From: an uncultured Lachnospiraceae bacterium
Lineage (GTDB): Bacteria > Bacillota > Clostridia > Lachnospirales > Lachnospiraceae
Direction of reading: 5' to 3'
Length of the DNA stretch: 64,000 bases
Assembly (NCBI GenBank): GCA_910588775.1
Contig: CAJURH010000012.1
Coordinates: forward strand, 4,639-68,638
Shown piece after piece: positions 26,966-36,119 of the stretch. Under the pieces are notes generated by a model that was not told where the DNA came from, searched no databases, and saw only the letters and a list, made by a program, of their open reading frames with translations. A program made the translations under genes and the position numbers. Numbering within the stretch: the stretch's first letter is position 1; the number at the start of each line of letters is the position of its first letter.

Positions 26966-28735
26966 CTACTGGTCCCCCTTTCCTAATACATTCGCAATTT
27001 CAGTTGAAAGCTCTGTATTAACTTTCTCATACTCTTCAGTAATGTTTTCTTCCAACGTATATTTATAACGTCCAATACGTTCACGAACATCCATCTTAAT
27101 CAGACCATTGATATCTGCGCCTTTTTCCAGAGCTTCTACACATTCCTCATAGAAAGCCATTACCAATTTCATCATGTAATGCTGCTTCTGAAGAGAGGTG
27201 TAGGTATCTACATCATGGAAAGAGTTCTGATGCAGGAAGTCCTCACGGATAGAACGGGCAGCTTCCATTTTCAGACGGTCAGCCGGAGACAATGCATCCA
27301 TACCTACCATCTTAACGATTTCATCCAATTCAGATTCATCCTGCAAAAGCCCCATCATCTTACCGCGCAGTTCCATCCAGTCCGTTTCTACATTGTTATT
27401 GAACCAATCTGACATACTGTCCAGATACAGAGAGTAACTGGTCAGCCAGTTGATTGCCGGGAAGTGACGTTTGTAAGCCAGGTTTGCATCCAATCCCCAG
27501 AACACCTTAACAATACGCAAAGTTGCCTGAGATACGGGCTCAGATGTATCACCACCTGGCGGGGATACGGCTCCGATAGCAGACAGAGCGCCTGTACGTC
27601 CGTCCTTACCCAATGCAACTACGTGTCCGGCGCGCTCATAGAACTGAGCCAGACGGCTTCCCAGGTAAGCGGGATAACCTTCTTCACCAGGCATTTCCTC
27701 CAGACGACCGGACATCTCACGAAGAGCCTCGGCCCAACGGGATGTGGAGTCTGCCATCAGGGCTACGGAATAACCCATATCACGGAAATACTCTGCAATG
27801 GTAATACCTGTATAAATAGACGCCTCACGAGCGGCCACAGGCATATCGGATGTGTTGGCGATCAGCACAGTCCTCTCCATCAAGGAATGTCCTGTCTTGG
27901 GATCCTGCAGTTCTGGGAACTCATTCAAAACGTCGGTCATCTCGTTTCCACGCTCGCCGCAGCCGATGTAAACCACGATGTCGGCCTCAGCCCATTTCGC
28001 CAGCTGATGCTGAATAACGGTTTTACCGCTTCCGAAAGGCCCTGGTACGGCTGCCACACCGCCTTTGGCGATGGGGAACATACAGTCAACGACACGCTGA
28101 CCTGTTACCAAAGGCATTTCCGGCGGCAGTTTCTTCTGATACGGACGGCCCTTACGCACTGGCCATTTCTGCATCAGAGTCAGCTCTTCGTCGCCTTTGT
28201 CTGTAGTAACTACAGCAACCACTTCTTCTACTGTAAATTCACCAGATTTGATTTCTTTAACAGTTCCACTGACGCCTGGCGGCACCATGATTTTCTGCTC
28301 AACGACAATCGTCTCCTGAACGGTTCCCAATACGTCGCCGCCCTCTACGCTGTCGCCTTTCTTCGCAACCGGGACAAATTTCCACTTCTTATCCCTTTTC
28401 AGCGCTGGCACTTCCACACCACGCTGCAGGCTGTTGCTGTTTGTAGCCTTCATAATATCATCCAACGGACGCTGAATTCCATCGTAGATACTGGTTATCA
28501 GTCCTGGCCCCAGTTCTACGGACAGAGGCGCTTCGGTAGATTCCACAGGCCCTCCTGGTCCAAGGCCGGCGGTTTCCTCATATACCTGTATGGAGGCTTC
28601 GTCGCCGTGCATCTCAATGATCTCGCCGATCAGACGCTGGTCACTAACACGCACCACGTCGTACATGTTCGCGTCCCTCATCCCCTCAGCGATAACCAGC
28701 GGACCTGCCACTTTCTTTATCGTTCCTTTACTCAT
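26966..28735 (-). CDS. atpA: V-type ATPase catalytic subunit A (operon 1)
   Basis: Catalytic ATP-hydrolysing subunit, 589 residues. Walker A is GPFGSGKT at 232-239 with Lys238, which matches the position in E. hirae NtpA. GCGERGNEM carries the catalytic Glu, and ALMADSTSRWAEALRE is the Walker B and adjacent conserved segment. The V-type non-homologous insertion is present (about 110-200). Between subunits F and B in the operon. A 424-residue open frame on the opposite strand here is a shadow of this gene. Confidence 0.98.
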   Translation of the reverse strand: MSKGTIKKVAGPLVIAEGMRDANMYDVVRVSDQRLIGEIIEMHGDEASIQVYEETAGLGPGGPVESTEAPLSVELGPGLITSIYDGIQRPLDDIMKATNSNSLQRGVEVPALKRDKKWKFVPVAKKGDSVEGGDVLGTVQETIVVEQKIMVPPGVSGTVKEIKSGEFTVEEVVAVVTTDKGDEELTLMQKWPVRKGRPYQKKLPPEMPLVTGQRVVDCMFPIAKGGVAAVPGPFGSGKTVIQHQLAKWAEADIVVYIGCGERGNEMTDVLNEFPELQDPKTGHSLMERTVLIANTSDMPVAAREASIYTGITIAEYFRDMGYSVALMADSTSRWAEALREMSGRLEEMPGEEGYPAYLGSRLAQFYERAGHVVALGKDGRTGALSAIGAVSPPGGDTSEPVSQATLRIVKVFWGLDANLAYKRHFPAINWLTSYSLYLDSMSDWFNNNVETDWMELRGKMMGLLQDESELDEIVKMVGMDALSPADRLKMEAARSIREDFLHQNSFHDVDTYTSLQKQHYMMKLVMAFYEECVEALEKGADINGLIKMDVRERIGRYKYTLEENITEEYEKVNTELSTEIANVLGKGDQ

Positions 28736-28760
28736 TAGAACTAATCACTCACCTTCCTGA

Positions 28761-29087
28761 TCAATTATTGCTAAAGAGAATATCCGATCCAACTGCCTGC
28801 TCCACAGACTTCTTGACGCCTTCCACGCCCGCGCCCGTATTGCCAAACACGCCAGGGATCTGGATAATCGCCGGCATCAGTTCCTCACGATACTTCTCCA
28901 CTTCATTCTTGAGCAAATTTGCCAAGTTCTCCGTTATATAGATAACGGCATACTCACCTCCGGCCAACTGCGCAAGTTTCTTCTTTGCACTTTCCAGGTC
29001 TGTTTCTGTCACCGGAAATGTATCAAGACCCAGCGCTGCGAAGCCGTAAATGCTGTCATAATCACCAATTACTGCAATCTTATACAT
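28761..29087 (-). CDS. atpF: V-type ATPase subunit F (operon 1; NtpG in E. hirae)
   Basis: Central stalk subunit F, 108 residues, a small Rossmann-like protein with the start MYKIAVIGDYDSIYGFAALG and YAVIYITENLA. It overlaps the end of subunit C by 8 bases, so translation is probably coupled. The N-terminal IGDxDSixGF pattern is typical of the family. Confidence 0.95.
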   Translation of the reverse strand: MYKIAVIGDYDSIYGFAALGLDTFPVTETDLESAKKKLAQLAGGEYAVIYITENLANLLKNEVEKYREELMPAIIQIPGVFGNTGAGVEGVKKSVEQAVGSDILFSNN

Positions 29088-30057
29088 ACATATCCCTTAC
29101 CCTTTCCCGGATAGATTCATCCGACAGACCGTTCTGTTTGCCGGAAAGGATGATCCTCACCGTTTTAATTTCATTCTCACGCGCTATCACATAGGCCACC
29201 AGCGGCCCGATAGTGAATGAATTATATAACTGCGGCCGGATTGTCTCGATAATACGATTATCGCACCATCTCTCAAAAGCAGAAGGTGAATCTGCAAGAG
29301 CCTGCGCCCCTTGGGCATATTCCGTACCCGCCAGATATTCCTGGATTGCATCCATGCCGCTTAAGGCTGCTCTGGATAACAAGTCAACGGACAGGCTATC
29401 ACATTCTGCCATGGCCTTTTTCATAAATTCTATTGATTTTGCGGTTTTCTGCGAACGCACAGCAATTTTAATGTCGGCAACCGCCACGGTGGATTCAGCG
29501 TACTTGCGGATAATCTCATCCGTCGCCTCCTGTCCCGCCTGGTAAATAGCTTCCAGAGCTGCCTTATCTATCATCACGTCACAGAGCTGACCATCGCCTG
29601 TATGGACAAATGACTCGTAGGCTTCCTGCGCCGCCTGCGCCATGTTATCCGGCAGCCGGTGGAAATCCTTGTTCTGCACAATCTCTATCATCTCTTTGCC
29701 GTTAATTGAGCATGAGTCATAGAACAGATTCGCATCTGCTGCAGAACTGTCAGAAGCCACATATTTAATGGCGGCTTTCAGATTATGAAACTGATCCGGG
29801 TATGTGAGCACATCAAGCACAGACATATCCTTTATCATTTCCCGCATCAGCTCCCACGTCTTTTCCTTCTCCCGTGATAAAATTGCTTCTGCATCCTCTA
29901 TAGAAGAATCGGAATCCCCCCAGCCCTTTTCCAACAAAAGCTGTACGCACTGCTCATGAGATTTTGCAGCGACAAGCTGTTCAATGGTTGCCTGGGAAAA
30001 CAAAGATACTTCCTTTGATCGAATTCGCGCGACCGCATACGTGTACTGTTCAGACAT
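29080..30057 (-). CDS. atpC: V-type ATPase subunit C (operon 1; d-type)
   Basis: Funnel-shaped subunit C (eukaryotic d) that joins the central stalk to the membrane ring, 325 residues, all helical. N-terminal YTYAVARIRSKEVSLFS and C-terminal VAYVIARENEIKTVRIILSGK are family hallmarks. It lies 33 bases after subunit E, with an AAGGAGG-like site in the gap, and overlaps subunit F at its 3' end. Confidence 0.95.
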   Translation of the reverse strand: MSEQYTYAVARIRSKEVSLFSQATIEQLVAAKSHEQCVQLLLEKGWGDSDSSIEDAEAILSREKEKTWELMREMIKDMSVLDVLTYPDQFHNLKAAIKYVASDSSAADANLFYDSCSINGKEMIEIVQNKDFHRLPDNMAQAAQEAYESFVHTGDGQLCDVMIDKAALEAIYQAGQEATDEIIRKYAESTVAVADIKIAVRSQKTAKSIEFMKKAMAECDSLSVDLLSRAALSGMDAIQEYLAGTEYAQGAQALADSPSAFERWCDNRIIETIRPQLYNSFTIGPLVAYVIARENEIKTVRIILSGKQNGLSDESIRERVRDMYV

Positions 30058-30090
30058 CGGTATAACCTCCTTATACGCGGATCTGCGCTT

Positions 30091-30687
30091 TTATGCAAAT
30101 AAAATTTTCTGTATCTCGTCCTGCAGGTCATCCTTCTTGGAATCAAACAGTGCGCGGAAGGAACAATTTTCCTCTACTCCACCATAGGCCAGAACAAATC
30201 CGCCACCTTCCACATCTCTGCTTTCCTTGGACACCTTCAGGCTGCCGCCCTTTCCTTTGGCGATTTTTCCTATTTCCTCCTCAAATCCGGAAGGCATTTT
30301 CTTCAAGTCCCCGTCTGAAAAGTACACTTCTCCCTCTTGGGGCAGAACGAATTTTTTCAGCATCTCTTTCAATGTACTGAAATATTCCTCGTCACTCTTG
30401 GAGCAGAATTTCTTGTATGCCTTTTCCATTGTCTGGGCAATCACTTCCTGCTTCGCCTCCAGAACTGCCGTCCTGCGCTTTAAGTCTGCGGAAGATTCCA
30501 CCCGGTCCCTGTAATTGGCAATCTCTACCTCTGATTTTTTGGAGATCTCCTCCTCGATCGCTTTGGCTTCCGCTTCAGCCGCATCTGTTATTTCTTTGGC
30601 TTTGGCTTTGGCTTCTTCCAGCTTCTCGTTGGCGGAGTTATTCGCTTCATCCAGGATTTGATTAATGATTTTGTCTAATCCGGTCAT
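30091..30687 (-). CDS. atpE: V-type ATPase subunit E, peripheral stalk (operon 1)
   Basis: Peripheral stalk subunit E, 198 residues. The first 90 residues form a long charged helix (Glu, Lys and Ala rich) that pairs with subunit H/G; the C-terminal domain binds the head (GGGFVLAYGGVEENCSFRALFD). AAAGGAGAG lies six bases before the ATG. It follows subunit K by 39 bases. Confidence 0.94.
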   Translation of the reverse strand: MTGLDKIINQILDEANNSANEKLEEAKAKAKEITDAAEAEAKAIEEEISKKSEVEIANYRDRVESSADLKRRTAVLEAKQEVIAQTMEKAYKKFCSKSDEEYFSTLKEMLKKFVLPQEGEVYFSDGDLKKMPSGFEEEIGKIAKGKGGSLKVSKESRDVEGGGFVLAYGGVEENCSFRALFDSKKDDLQDEIQKILFA

Positions 30688-30726
30688 TCTAAGCTCTCCT
30701 TTACTTTTGATTTACTCAACAGCTAC

Positions 30727-31203
30727 TTACACCTGAATTGCACTTACTGCCAGAATAGAAATCAAAAGCGCCAGAATCGCATATGTCTCAACCATGGCCG
30801 GGAACAGCATAGCTTTACCAAACTGCTCTTCTTTCTTAGCCACGATGCCGATAGATGCTGCTGAAGTCATACCCTGGTATTTACCAGAAATCAAACCTAC
30901 GATTCCGATTGGAAGACAAGCTGCCAGAATCAATAAACCAGTTTTCGGATCAACGGCTGCTGCGCCACCGCCCAGAAGGCCGATCTTAGAAAGTGTGATA
31001 AATCCAACCAACAGACCATAAATACCCTGTGTACCAGGAAGAAGCTGCATGATCAAAACTTTTGCAAATTTATTGGGATCTTCTGTCACAACACCTGCGG
31101 CTGCCTGACCGGCAATACCTACTCCGATAGCTGAACCTGCACCTGCTAAAAATACTGCAACTGCTGCGCCAAGTAATGCGTATACAATTCCTAATTCACT
31201 CAT
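30727..31203 (-). CDS. atpK: V-type ATPase proteolipid subunit K, predicted sodium type (operon 1)
   Basis: Membrane rotor ring subunit, 158 residues with four helices (two hairpins). The ion-binding carboxylate is Glu139 (PAMVETYAILALL), the same number as Glu139 of the E. hirae sodium pump NtpK. The other sodium ligands of NtpK (Thr64, Gln65, Gln110, Glu139) have counterparts here in Thr58-Gln59 (LLPGTQGIYG) and Gln110 (SGKYQG). Ion specificity is inferred from this match. It lies between subunits I and E, as in E. hirae. Confidence 0.95.
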   Translation of the reverse strand: MSELGIVYALLGAAVAVFLAGAGSAIGVGIAGQAAAGVVTEDPNKFAKVLIMQLLPGTQGIYGLLVGFITLSKIGLLGGGAAAVDPKTGLLILAACLPIGIVGLISGKYQGMTSAASIGIVAKKEEQFGKAMLFPAMVETYAILALLISILAVSAIQV

Positions 31204-31207
31204 AACG

Positions 31208-33232
31208 TTACTTCTCCTCCTTAATATCTACATATTTCGTATTTGCCTGAAATGGCTCAAACGGCTTTCCGCCGCCTTCATAAAATTTACCAAAGAACTC
31301 CACGAACTGGAGACGGTTAGTATGCACATAAGTACCCAACAGGTTGATAGCCATATTCAGCACATGTCCTACCACAAATACTAGGATAAAGACGATAATG
31401 CCGAAAACGCCGCTTCCGCCCATGCTGCCCATCTGGTTTACTACGGACGCAATAACTCCGGTAGCCAATCCAAGAGCCAGCAGACGGGAATAAGACAACA
31501 CGTCACTGAGCCAACCTGTGATATTATACAAATCATAAGCGCCCAAGGCAATCCGAAGCCCCGGATTCTTGTTATCCCTTCCTGACATAAACAGGATAAT
31601 CAGCGCGCCGCCAATGGCAAGAATCTTTGCCAAAGTGTTCACTGCGCTTGGGAATACAATGTGCGCCTGTGCAATAGACGCAAAAATATCTGTCGGGATA
31701 AAAATCAGCACCAGACCAGTGATCATCATATACCAGCTCACTACATCACTGATAAGGCCCACAAAATCTTTGTGCTTAATGCACATATATCCCTTCATGC
31801 CAAGACCTGCGTACAGATGAATCATACCCAATGCCATGGCGAAAACCAATAGTTTCATAGGATTCTCAAGAGGCGCAAACCACAGTGGCTTGATAATGGG
31901 CGTCGCCCCCGTATACCCGAAGAATGTCTTGGCGACCACGTCCACAACATCTCCGAAATAACCGCCGAATAAAATTCCCCACACGGCCGTAGAAATACCG
32001 CCGAACATAAACAATTTCACGTTGGTTCTTAAACCAGCGCTCATACGTGGAAATTTCTTTAATGCAATTGCACATACAATAAAAACAAGTAAGCCATAAG
32101 CCGTGTCAGACAACATCATGCCAAAGAATATAATATAGAAGAAAGACATGACTTTCGTCGGGTCCACTTCTCCCTTTTTCGGAAGTCCATAGGACTGAAG
32201 CACACCCTCCGCCGCCGATGAAATCGCACCGTTTTTCAGAATTACAGGCGCCTCCTCATCCTCTGCAACCTCTTCAATATCTACGCTGGCATGATACTTC
32301 TCCTCAAATTCCATCTTAATCGCTTGGCTCATGGACTTTGGTAAGTATCCGCTTATGAGAAACGTCTGCCGTGTATGGAGAACCTGCCCCAAAACTTCAT
32401 ACTTCTGGGCACGGGTACGGAAATAGTCAGATATCAGCTTTAAGTCTTCTCTGCTGCTGGCATAATCCTTAATCTGGGCCTCCGTATTCTCGCCCTGCCT
32501 CTCCATCTCTTTGATCTGCTTCTCATACTCTGCTTTCTGCTCAGCTGGAGTCTTACGCACTATTTGGGCCGGTCTTGAAAAACCAATGGCCCTTAAAGTT
32601 TCCTCCAACAGAACTGCCTGTCCTTTCAGGCAGGTGGCCGCCACGCAAGTCTGATCTCTGTCTGAGCTGATCACCTGTACGTCCACCGCTTCCAACTCTG
32701 GTGCGTGAGTCCCTATATGTGTTAAAATTTCTTCCAGGGTCATCACGCTGTTAATACTTCCGATTAAAACCGCAGTTTTTTCTGTGCCTGCAAAATCCAT
32801 GGGCACATCCAGTTTCAGCCAAGGCTCCAAAGCGTCAATCTGTGTCTGCAGTTTCAATGCATTGGCATTTTGCTCTGCGATTTTCTTATCCAGAGCAACC
32901 AGCTCATTGGCAATTCCCATTGTTGCCTGGTTATCTGCCATCGCCTTTTCAAAAACCTGCTTTTCCACCAGCTCTTTGCCCGCCAGGCTGTCAAGCATGG
33001 ATGTTTTCTCCGGGGCATATTTGTCCAGGATCTCCAAGGCATGGTCAGCCAGGGAAGCATTTTTTTCAAATACCTGACGTGAGTCCATGGTGTTAATGGT
33101 GTGTAAAGACTCATCTTCCACAAGGGAATTGTCGATTTCCACCACCCCCAGGGACTGCAGTCGTTCCAGAATGGCTTTTCGTTCTTTTTTCATAGCGCAG
33201 ATACTAAAGCGTTGCATCTGCATAACTGCCAT
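31208..33232 (-). CDS. atpI: V-type ATPase membrane stator subunit I (operon 1)
   Basis: Subunit I (eukaryotic a), 674 residues. The N-terminal half is cytoplasmic and coiled coil; the C-terminal half has about seven to eight membrane helices. It carries the conserved Arg of the ion channel in SYSRLLALGLATGVIA. The start is taken at 33232, where AAGGAGG lies nine bases upstream of ATG; an upstream in-frame ATG at 33277 has no site. It ends four bases before subunit K. Confidence 0.95.
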   Translation of the reverse strand: MAVMQMQRFSICAMKKERKAILERLQSLGVVEIDNSLVEDESLHTINTMDSRQVFEKNASLADHALEILDKYAPEKTSMLDSLAGKELVEKQVFEKAMADNQATMGIANELVALDKKIAEQNANALKLQTQIDALEPWLKLDVPMDFAGTEKTAVLIGSINSVMTLEEILTHIGTHAPELEAVDVQVISSDRDQTCVAATCLKGQAVLLEETLRAIGFSRPAQIVRKTPAEQKAEYEKQIKEMERQGENTEAQIKDYASSREDLKLISDYFRTRAQKYEVLGQVLHTRQTFLISGYLPKSMSQAIKMEFEEKYHASVDIEEVAEDEEAPVILKNGAISSAAEGVLQSYGLPKKGEVDPTKVMSFFYIIFFGMMLSDTAYGLLVFIVCAIALKKFPRMSAGLRTNVKLFMFGGISTAVWGILFGGYFGDVVDVVAKTFFGYTGATPIIKPLWFAPLENPMKLLVFAMALGMIHLYAGLGMKGYMCIKHKDFVGLISDVVSWYMMITGLVLIFIPTDIFASIAQAHIVFPSAVNTLAKILAIGGALIILFMSGRDNKNPGLRIALGAYDLYNITGWLSDVLSYSRLLALGLATGVIASVVNQMGSMGGSGVFGIIVFILVFVVGHVLNMAINLLGTYVHTNRLQFVEFFGKFYEGGGKPFEPFQANTKYVDIKEEK

Positions 33233-33314
33233 ATCCGCATCCCTCCTTCTTATATTTCGTAAAAAAAGCTGGCACATAAGCGCCCATACATATCAGGGGG
33301 ATCTTATAACCTCC

Positions 33315-33623
33315 CTAATACAAATGGGAGATCACCAGATCAACTGCCTGCGCCTCTTTTTTTGCTGCTGCCGCCTTAAGAGCCTTAATATCTTTTGCGG
33401 ATGACTGTTCTGACTTCTGATAAACTTTCTGCGATTCCGCTTCTGCCTGTTCAAAAGCCGTCTTAGCCCTGGCACGGGCGTTCTCCTCCTGATCTGCCTT
33501 CAAGGTCTTTGCATCAGCCTTCGCTTTCTCTATCAATGCCTCTGCCTCTACCGCGGCGTCCTTGATAATCTGCTCGGCTTTTGCCTCTGTTTCCTTGACA
33601 ACTTTCATTGTTTCTTGTACCAC
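33315..33623 (-). CDS. V-type ATPase peripheral stalk subunit H/G (operon 1; NtpF in E. hirae)
   Basis: First gene of the operon, 102 residues, almost entirely one charged helix rich in Ala, Glu and Lys (EAEALIEKAKADAKTLKADQ). This is the usual form of the peripheral stalk partner of subunit E. The start is a GTG at 33623 behind AGGTGG at seven bases; no in-frame ATG lies upstream. The position ahead of I-K-E-C-F-A-B-D matches ntpF of E. hirae. Confidence 0.88.
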   Translation of the reverse strand: MVQETMKVVKETEAKAEQIIKDAAVEAEALIEKAKADAKTLKADQEENARARAKTAFEQAEAESQKVYQKSEQSSAKDIKALKAAAAKKEAQAVDLVISHLY

Positions 33624-33653
33624 TTCATCACCACCTTTTATACGTATAGTAAG

Positions 33654-33682
33654 ATAGTACCATATTCCTCAAGAAAAATCAA
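33654..33682 (-). promoter_or_regulatory. Predicted promoter of V-ATPase operon 1
   Basis: On the minus strand TTGATT (33677-33682), 17-base spacer, TACTAT (33654-33659) with an extended TGG. The start codon of the first gene is about 30 bases downstream. Confidence 0.65.
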
Positions 33683-33720
33683 ATAAAAATCGGTATATGC
33701 GATAAAAAGAATCCGCACAC

Positions 33721-33750
33721 TTAAAAGACAAGATATCTCCCGATACCTTG
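33721..33750 (-). terminator. Terminator of the binding-protein gene
   Basis: On the minus strand CAAGGTATC and GATATCTTG pair (9 bp, one G-U) around GGGA and are followed by TCTTTT. It separates the lipoprotein gene from V-ATPase operon 1. Confidence 0.78.
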
Positions 33751-33771
33751 CCTATAAATACAATGAATTTT

Positions 33772-34896
33772 CTAATCGTAAAACAAGCCACTTTGTCTGA
33801 CTTCCTCTAGATTCTGTCCATCCACCCACATATAATCCACTTTTTCGTACTTTTCCAAATCAGAGAGCGGCTCTGAAAGCCCAGCGCAAACGGCAAGCCA
33901 AATTGTCTGACTGGCCATACAAGGTATATTCTGAACAATCGCGCCCAACTGCCGGCCTTCCTGAATGGCCTGCATCTGTTGTGCGCCCGCGTCAAATCCC
34001 ACCAGCGCGACTTCCTTCTCGGGATGCTCCTTCAGAACAGACAGGACCTTCTCCGCTATGCCCTGGCTGGTGCAGAAAATCCCCCTTACCTGCCCATCTT
34101 CCAACAAATCCAGAACAACTGATTCCATGTCATCTTCCCTACCCTCTGTATATTCGCATACCGCTTCCACATCCGGATGGTTTTTCTTGATTTCCTTTCT
34201 AAATCCCTTCAGTCGTTCTTCACTGGTCTGGGAGTATTTTGCATGGGCAAACACAGCCAGCTTCCCTTTCCCTTCCATGGCTGAGCAAAGTTCCTGCGCC
34301 GCCCTCGCCCCTGCTTCTTTATTATCTGTGGCGCAAAAGGCCGTATCCATATCGCACTTCACCCTGGAATCAAATAACACCACGGGAATCCCATTATCCC
34401 GCGCCGTCTCAAGCTGCGCCTGACAGGAATTCATATCAATAGCCGCCAAGCAAAGCACAGACGGATTCTCCGCCAAAACAGCGTCAATGGTATTGATCTG
34501 ATCGTTTACATTTTCCTCAGAATCCGGCCCTTCAAAAGTCACTCGTATAGCGTCTTCCCCTTGCAAATCATAAAACCCATTGATATACTCCACCGTTTCC
34601 TTCATATATTTCTTCATCTGTTTCCAGTAATTTCCTTGTGCGCTCCTGGCCACAACGGCAATATGCATTCCTGGTTCTATTCCCAGTTCTCCGTCCAACT
34701 GAATCGAAAACTGCGCTTCCTGCGTGACCTCACCGCCCCCCTGGTTCTGCGAAGCCATTCCCAGAGAACCATCCGTTTCTCCCTGTCCAGACAAGACTTC
34801 CACAGCTGCCGAAGCCGTCTGCGCCCTTTTTCCGCAACCTGCTAAAAAAACCAGGGACAATACAAAACACAAAAATGCCGCAAATACTCTCTTCAT
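33772..34896 (-). CDS. Ribose/galactose-type substrate-binding lipoprotein
   Basis: A 374-residue extracytoplasmic solute-binding protein of the Peripla_BP_4 type. The lipoprotein signal ends in FLAGC (Cys21). The two-domain binding fold shows VVARSAQGNYWKQMKKYMKE at the start, SVLCLAAIDMNSCQAQLETA, GIPVVLFDSRV (the family Asp for sugar contacts), and GFDAGAQQMQAIQEGRQLGAIVQN. No permease or ATPase gene is adjacent, so it is an orphan binding protein: it may serve a distant ABC transporter or act as a sensor partner. Confidence 0.85.
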   Translation of the reverse strand: MKRVFAAFLCFVLSLVFLAGCGKRAQTASAAVEVLSGQGETDGSLGMASQNQGGGEVTQEAQFSIQLDGELGIEPGMHIAVVARSAQGNYWKQMKKYMKETVEYINGFYDLQGEDAIRVTFEGPDSEENVNDQINTIDAVLAENPSVLCLAAIDMNSCQAQLETARDNGIPVVLFDSRVKCDMDTAFCATDNKEAGARAAQELCSAMEGKGKLAVFAHAKYSQTSEERLKGFRKEIKKNHPDVEAVCEYTEGREDDMESVVLDLLEDGQVRGIFCTSQGIAEKVLSVLKEHPEKEVALVGFDAGAQQMQAIQEGRQLGAIVQNIPCMASQTIWLAVCAGLSEPLSDLEKYEKVDYMWVDGQNLEEVRQSGLFYD

Positions 34897-35022
34897 AACA
34901 TTCCCCTTCTAAAATCCCGTAACTCTATGGCTTTTTCTTTTCCCCCTTAGATTATACATATTTTTATTCATTAGTCCATAGAATTTATTTTTATTTCACA
35001 CTTTTTTCAGAAAGAGAATTTT

Positions 35023-36054
35023 TTAATCCCATATATCCCACTCTTTACCAATTCCGTAAATTAAGGCCAGCGCAATAGGCCCCAGAATAAATCCTGTCAC
35101 CCCAAACACAAAAAAACCCAGATAGATAGCCGCCATAATCACTATGGGATACACCCCCAGTTTATCTCCCAAAAGCCTGGGTTCCATAAATTCACGGACC
35201 AATGTGGTGAGCAGCTCAATAGACAGATACCAGATTGCCAAATTGGTCTGGCCACGCAGAAAAAAGAATAATATAGCCGGATATAAGAAAAGTCCCGTTC
35301 CTATAATGGGCAACGCATCCAAAATCCCCAGCCCAATGCCAAAAAGCAGAAAATACGGATTCTTCATCAGCCACAACATAAATGTGCAGATAAAAGCGAT
35401 TGCCAGCATAATTAAAATCTGCGCTTTTAAATACGTGACGCAAGTCTGGCGCAGCCTTTTTAGAACACGTTTCCAAGGCTGGTAGAAGCGGTATGTTCGC
35501 AAAGTTCTGCGTATGTCATCCAGATCATTTAAGAACAACACGCCTGAAATAAAAGCGATAATAATTCCACTAACTGCCGTGATCAACCCTTTCAGGTAAT
35601 CCGTAGCCTGGAAAATGGTCTTCGGGCTAATCCCTTGGATAAAATTCTTTTGCATTTTCCCTACGTTATCAAGTATAAATTTACGACTCTCCACCTGGGA
35701 AATCCCCACCGCGTTCTCAATGGCGCAGCAACATTGATCCACGAACTGGTAGAACCTTCCTTCTATTTCTGGTAAGTGCATCATCCATGCCTTCAACTGG
35801 TCTATCAAAGTATTCACGCCCACCCACAGAAACGCCCCTACCACGGCCAGAAGCAACAGCATAAAGAAACCGCCCACCACGCTTTCTTTCAGATGAATTT
35901 TCCTCCCTATTTTCACGGCCAAAGGATGCAGCCAGACAGCCAGACCCCATCCAATCAAAAAAGGAATGGTGACAGGCAGCGCATACCGGAGTCCAAGATA
36001 GACACTTATCACAATCCCTACAATGCTTACTCTCCTTTTCCACTCAAAATCCAC
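35023..36054 (-). CDS. YtvI-like AI-2E family membrane permease
   Basis: A 343-residue integral membrane protein of the AI-2E/UPF0118 family with about eight helices, resembling YtvI of spore formers. Typical features are the N-terminal pair of helices ending in PFLIGWGLAVWLHPLA, a central soluble amphipathic region (about 90-150), and the C-terminal IIMAAIYLGFFVFGVTGFIL. Sporulation involvement is a family association only. It lies 66 bases after the pseudouridine synthase gene and ends 127 bases before the binding-protein gene, all on the minus strand. Confidence 0.85.
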   Translation of the reverse strand: MDFEWKRRVSIVGIVISVYLGLRYALPVTIPFLIGWGLAVWLHPLAVKIGRKIHLKESVVGGFFMLLLLAVVGAFLWVGVNTLIDQLKAWMMHLPEIEGRFYQFVDQCCCAIENAVGISQVESRKFILDNVGKMQKNFIQGISPKTIFQATDYLKGLITAVSGIIIAFISGVLFLNDLDDIRRTLRTYRFYQPWKRVLKRLRQTCVTYLKAQILIMLAIAFICTFMLWLMKNPYFLLFGIGLGILDALPIIGTGLFLYPAILFFFLRGQTNLAIWYLSIELLTTLVREFMEPRLLGDKLGVYPIVIMAAIYLGFFVFGVTGFILGPIALALIYGIGKEWDIWD

Positions 36055-36119
36055 AAAACCACCATCCCTTTCTACTGAAAATATGCTTTAAATTTCAGTA
36101 TGGCGGCATTATGGAATTT

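Noticed and set aside
27464..28738. A 424-codon open frame antisense to the operon 1 A subunit
   Set aside because: It lies entirely over a highly conserved catalytic subunit gene, has no ribosome binding site or promoter, and its translation shows no domain. It is a shadow frame.
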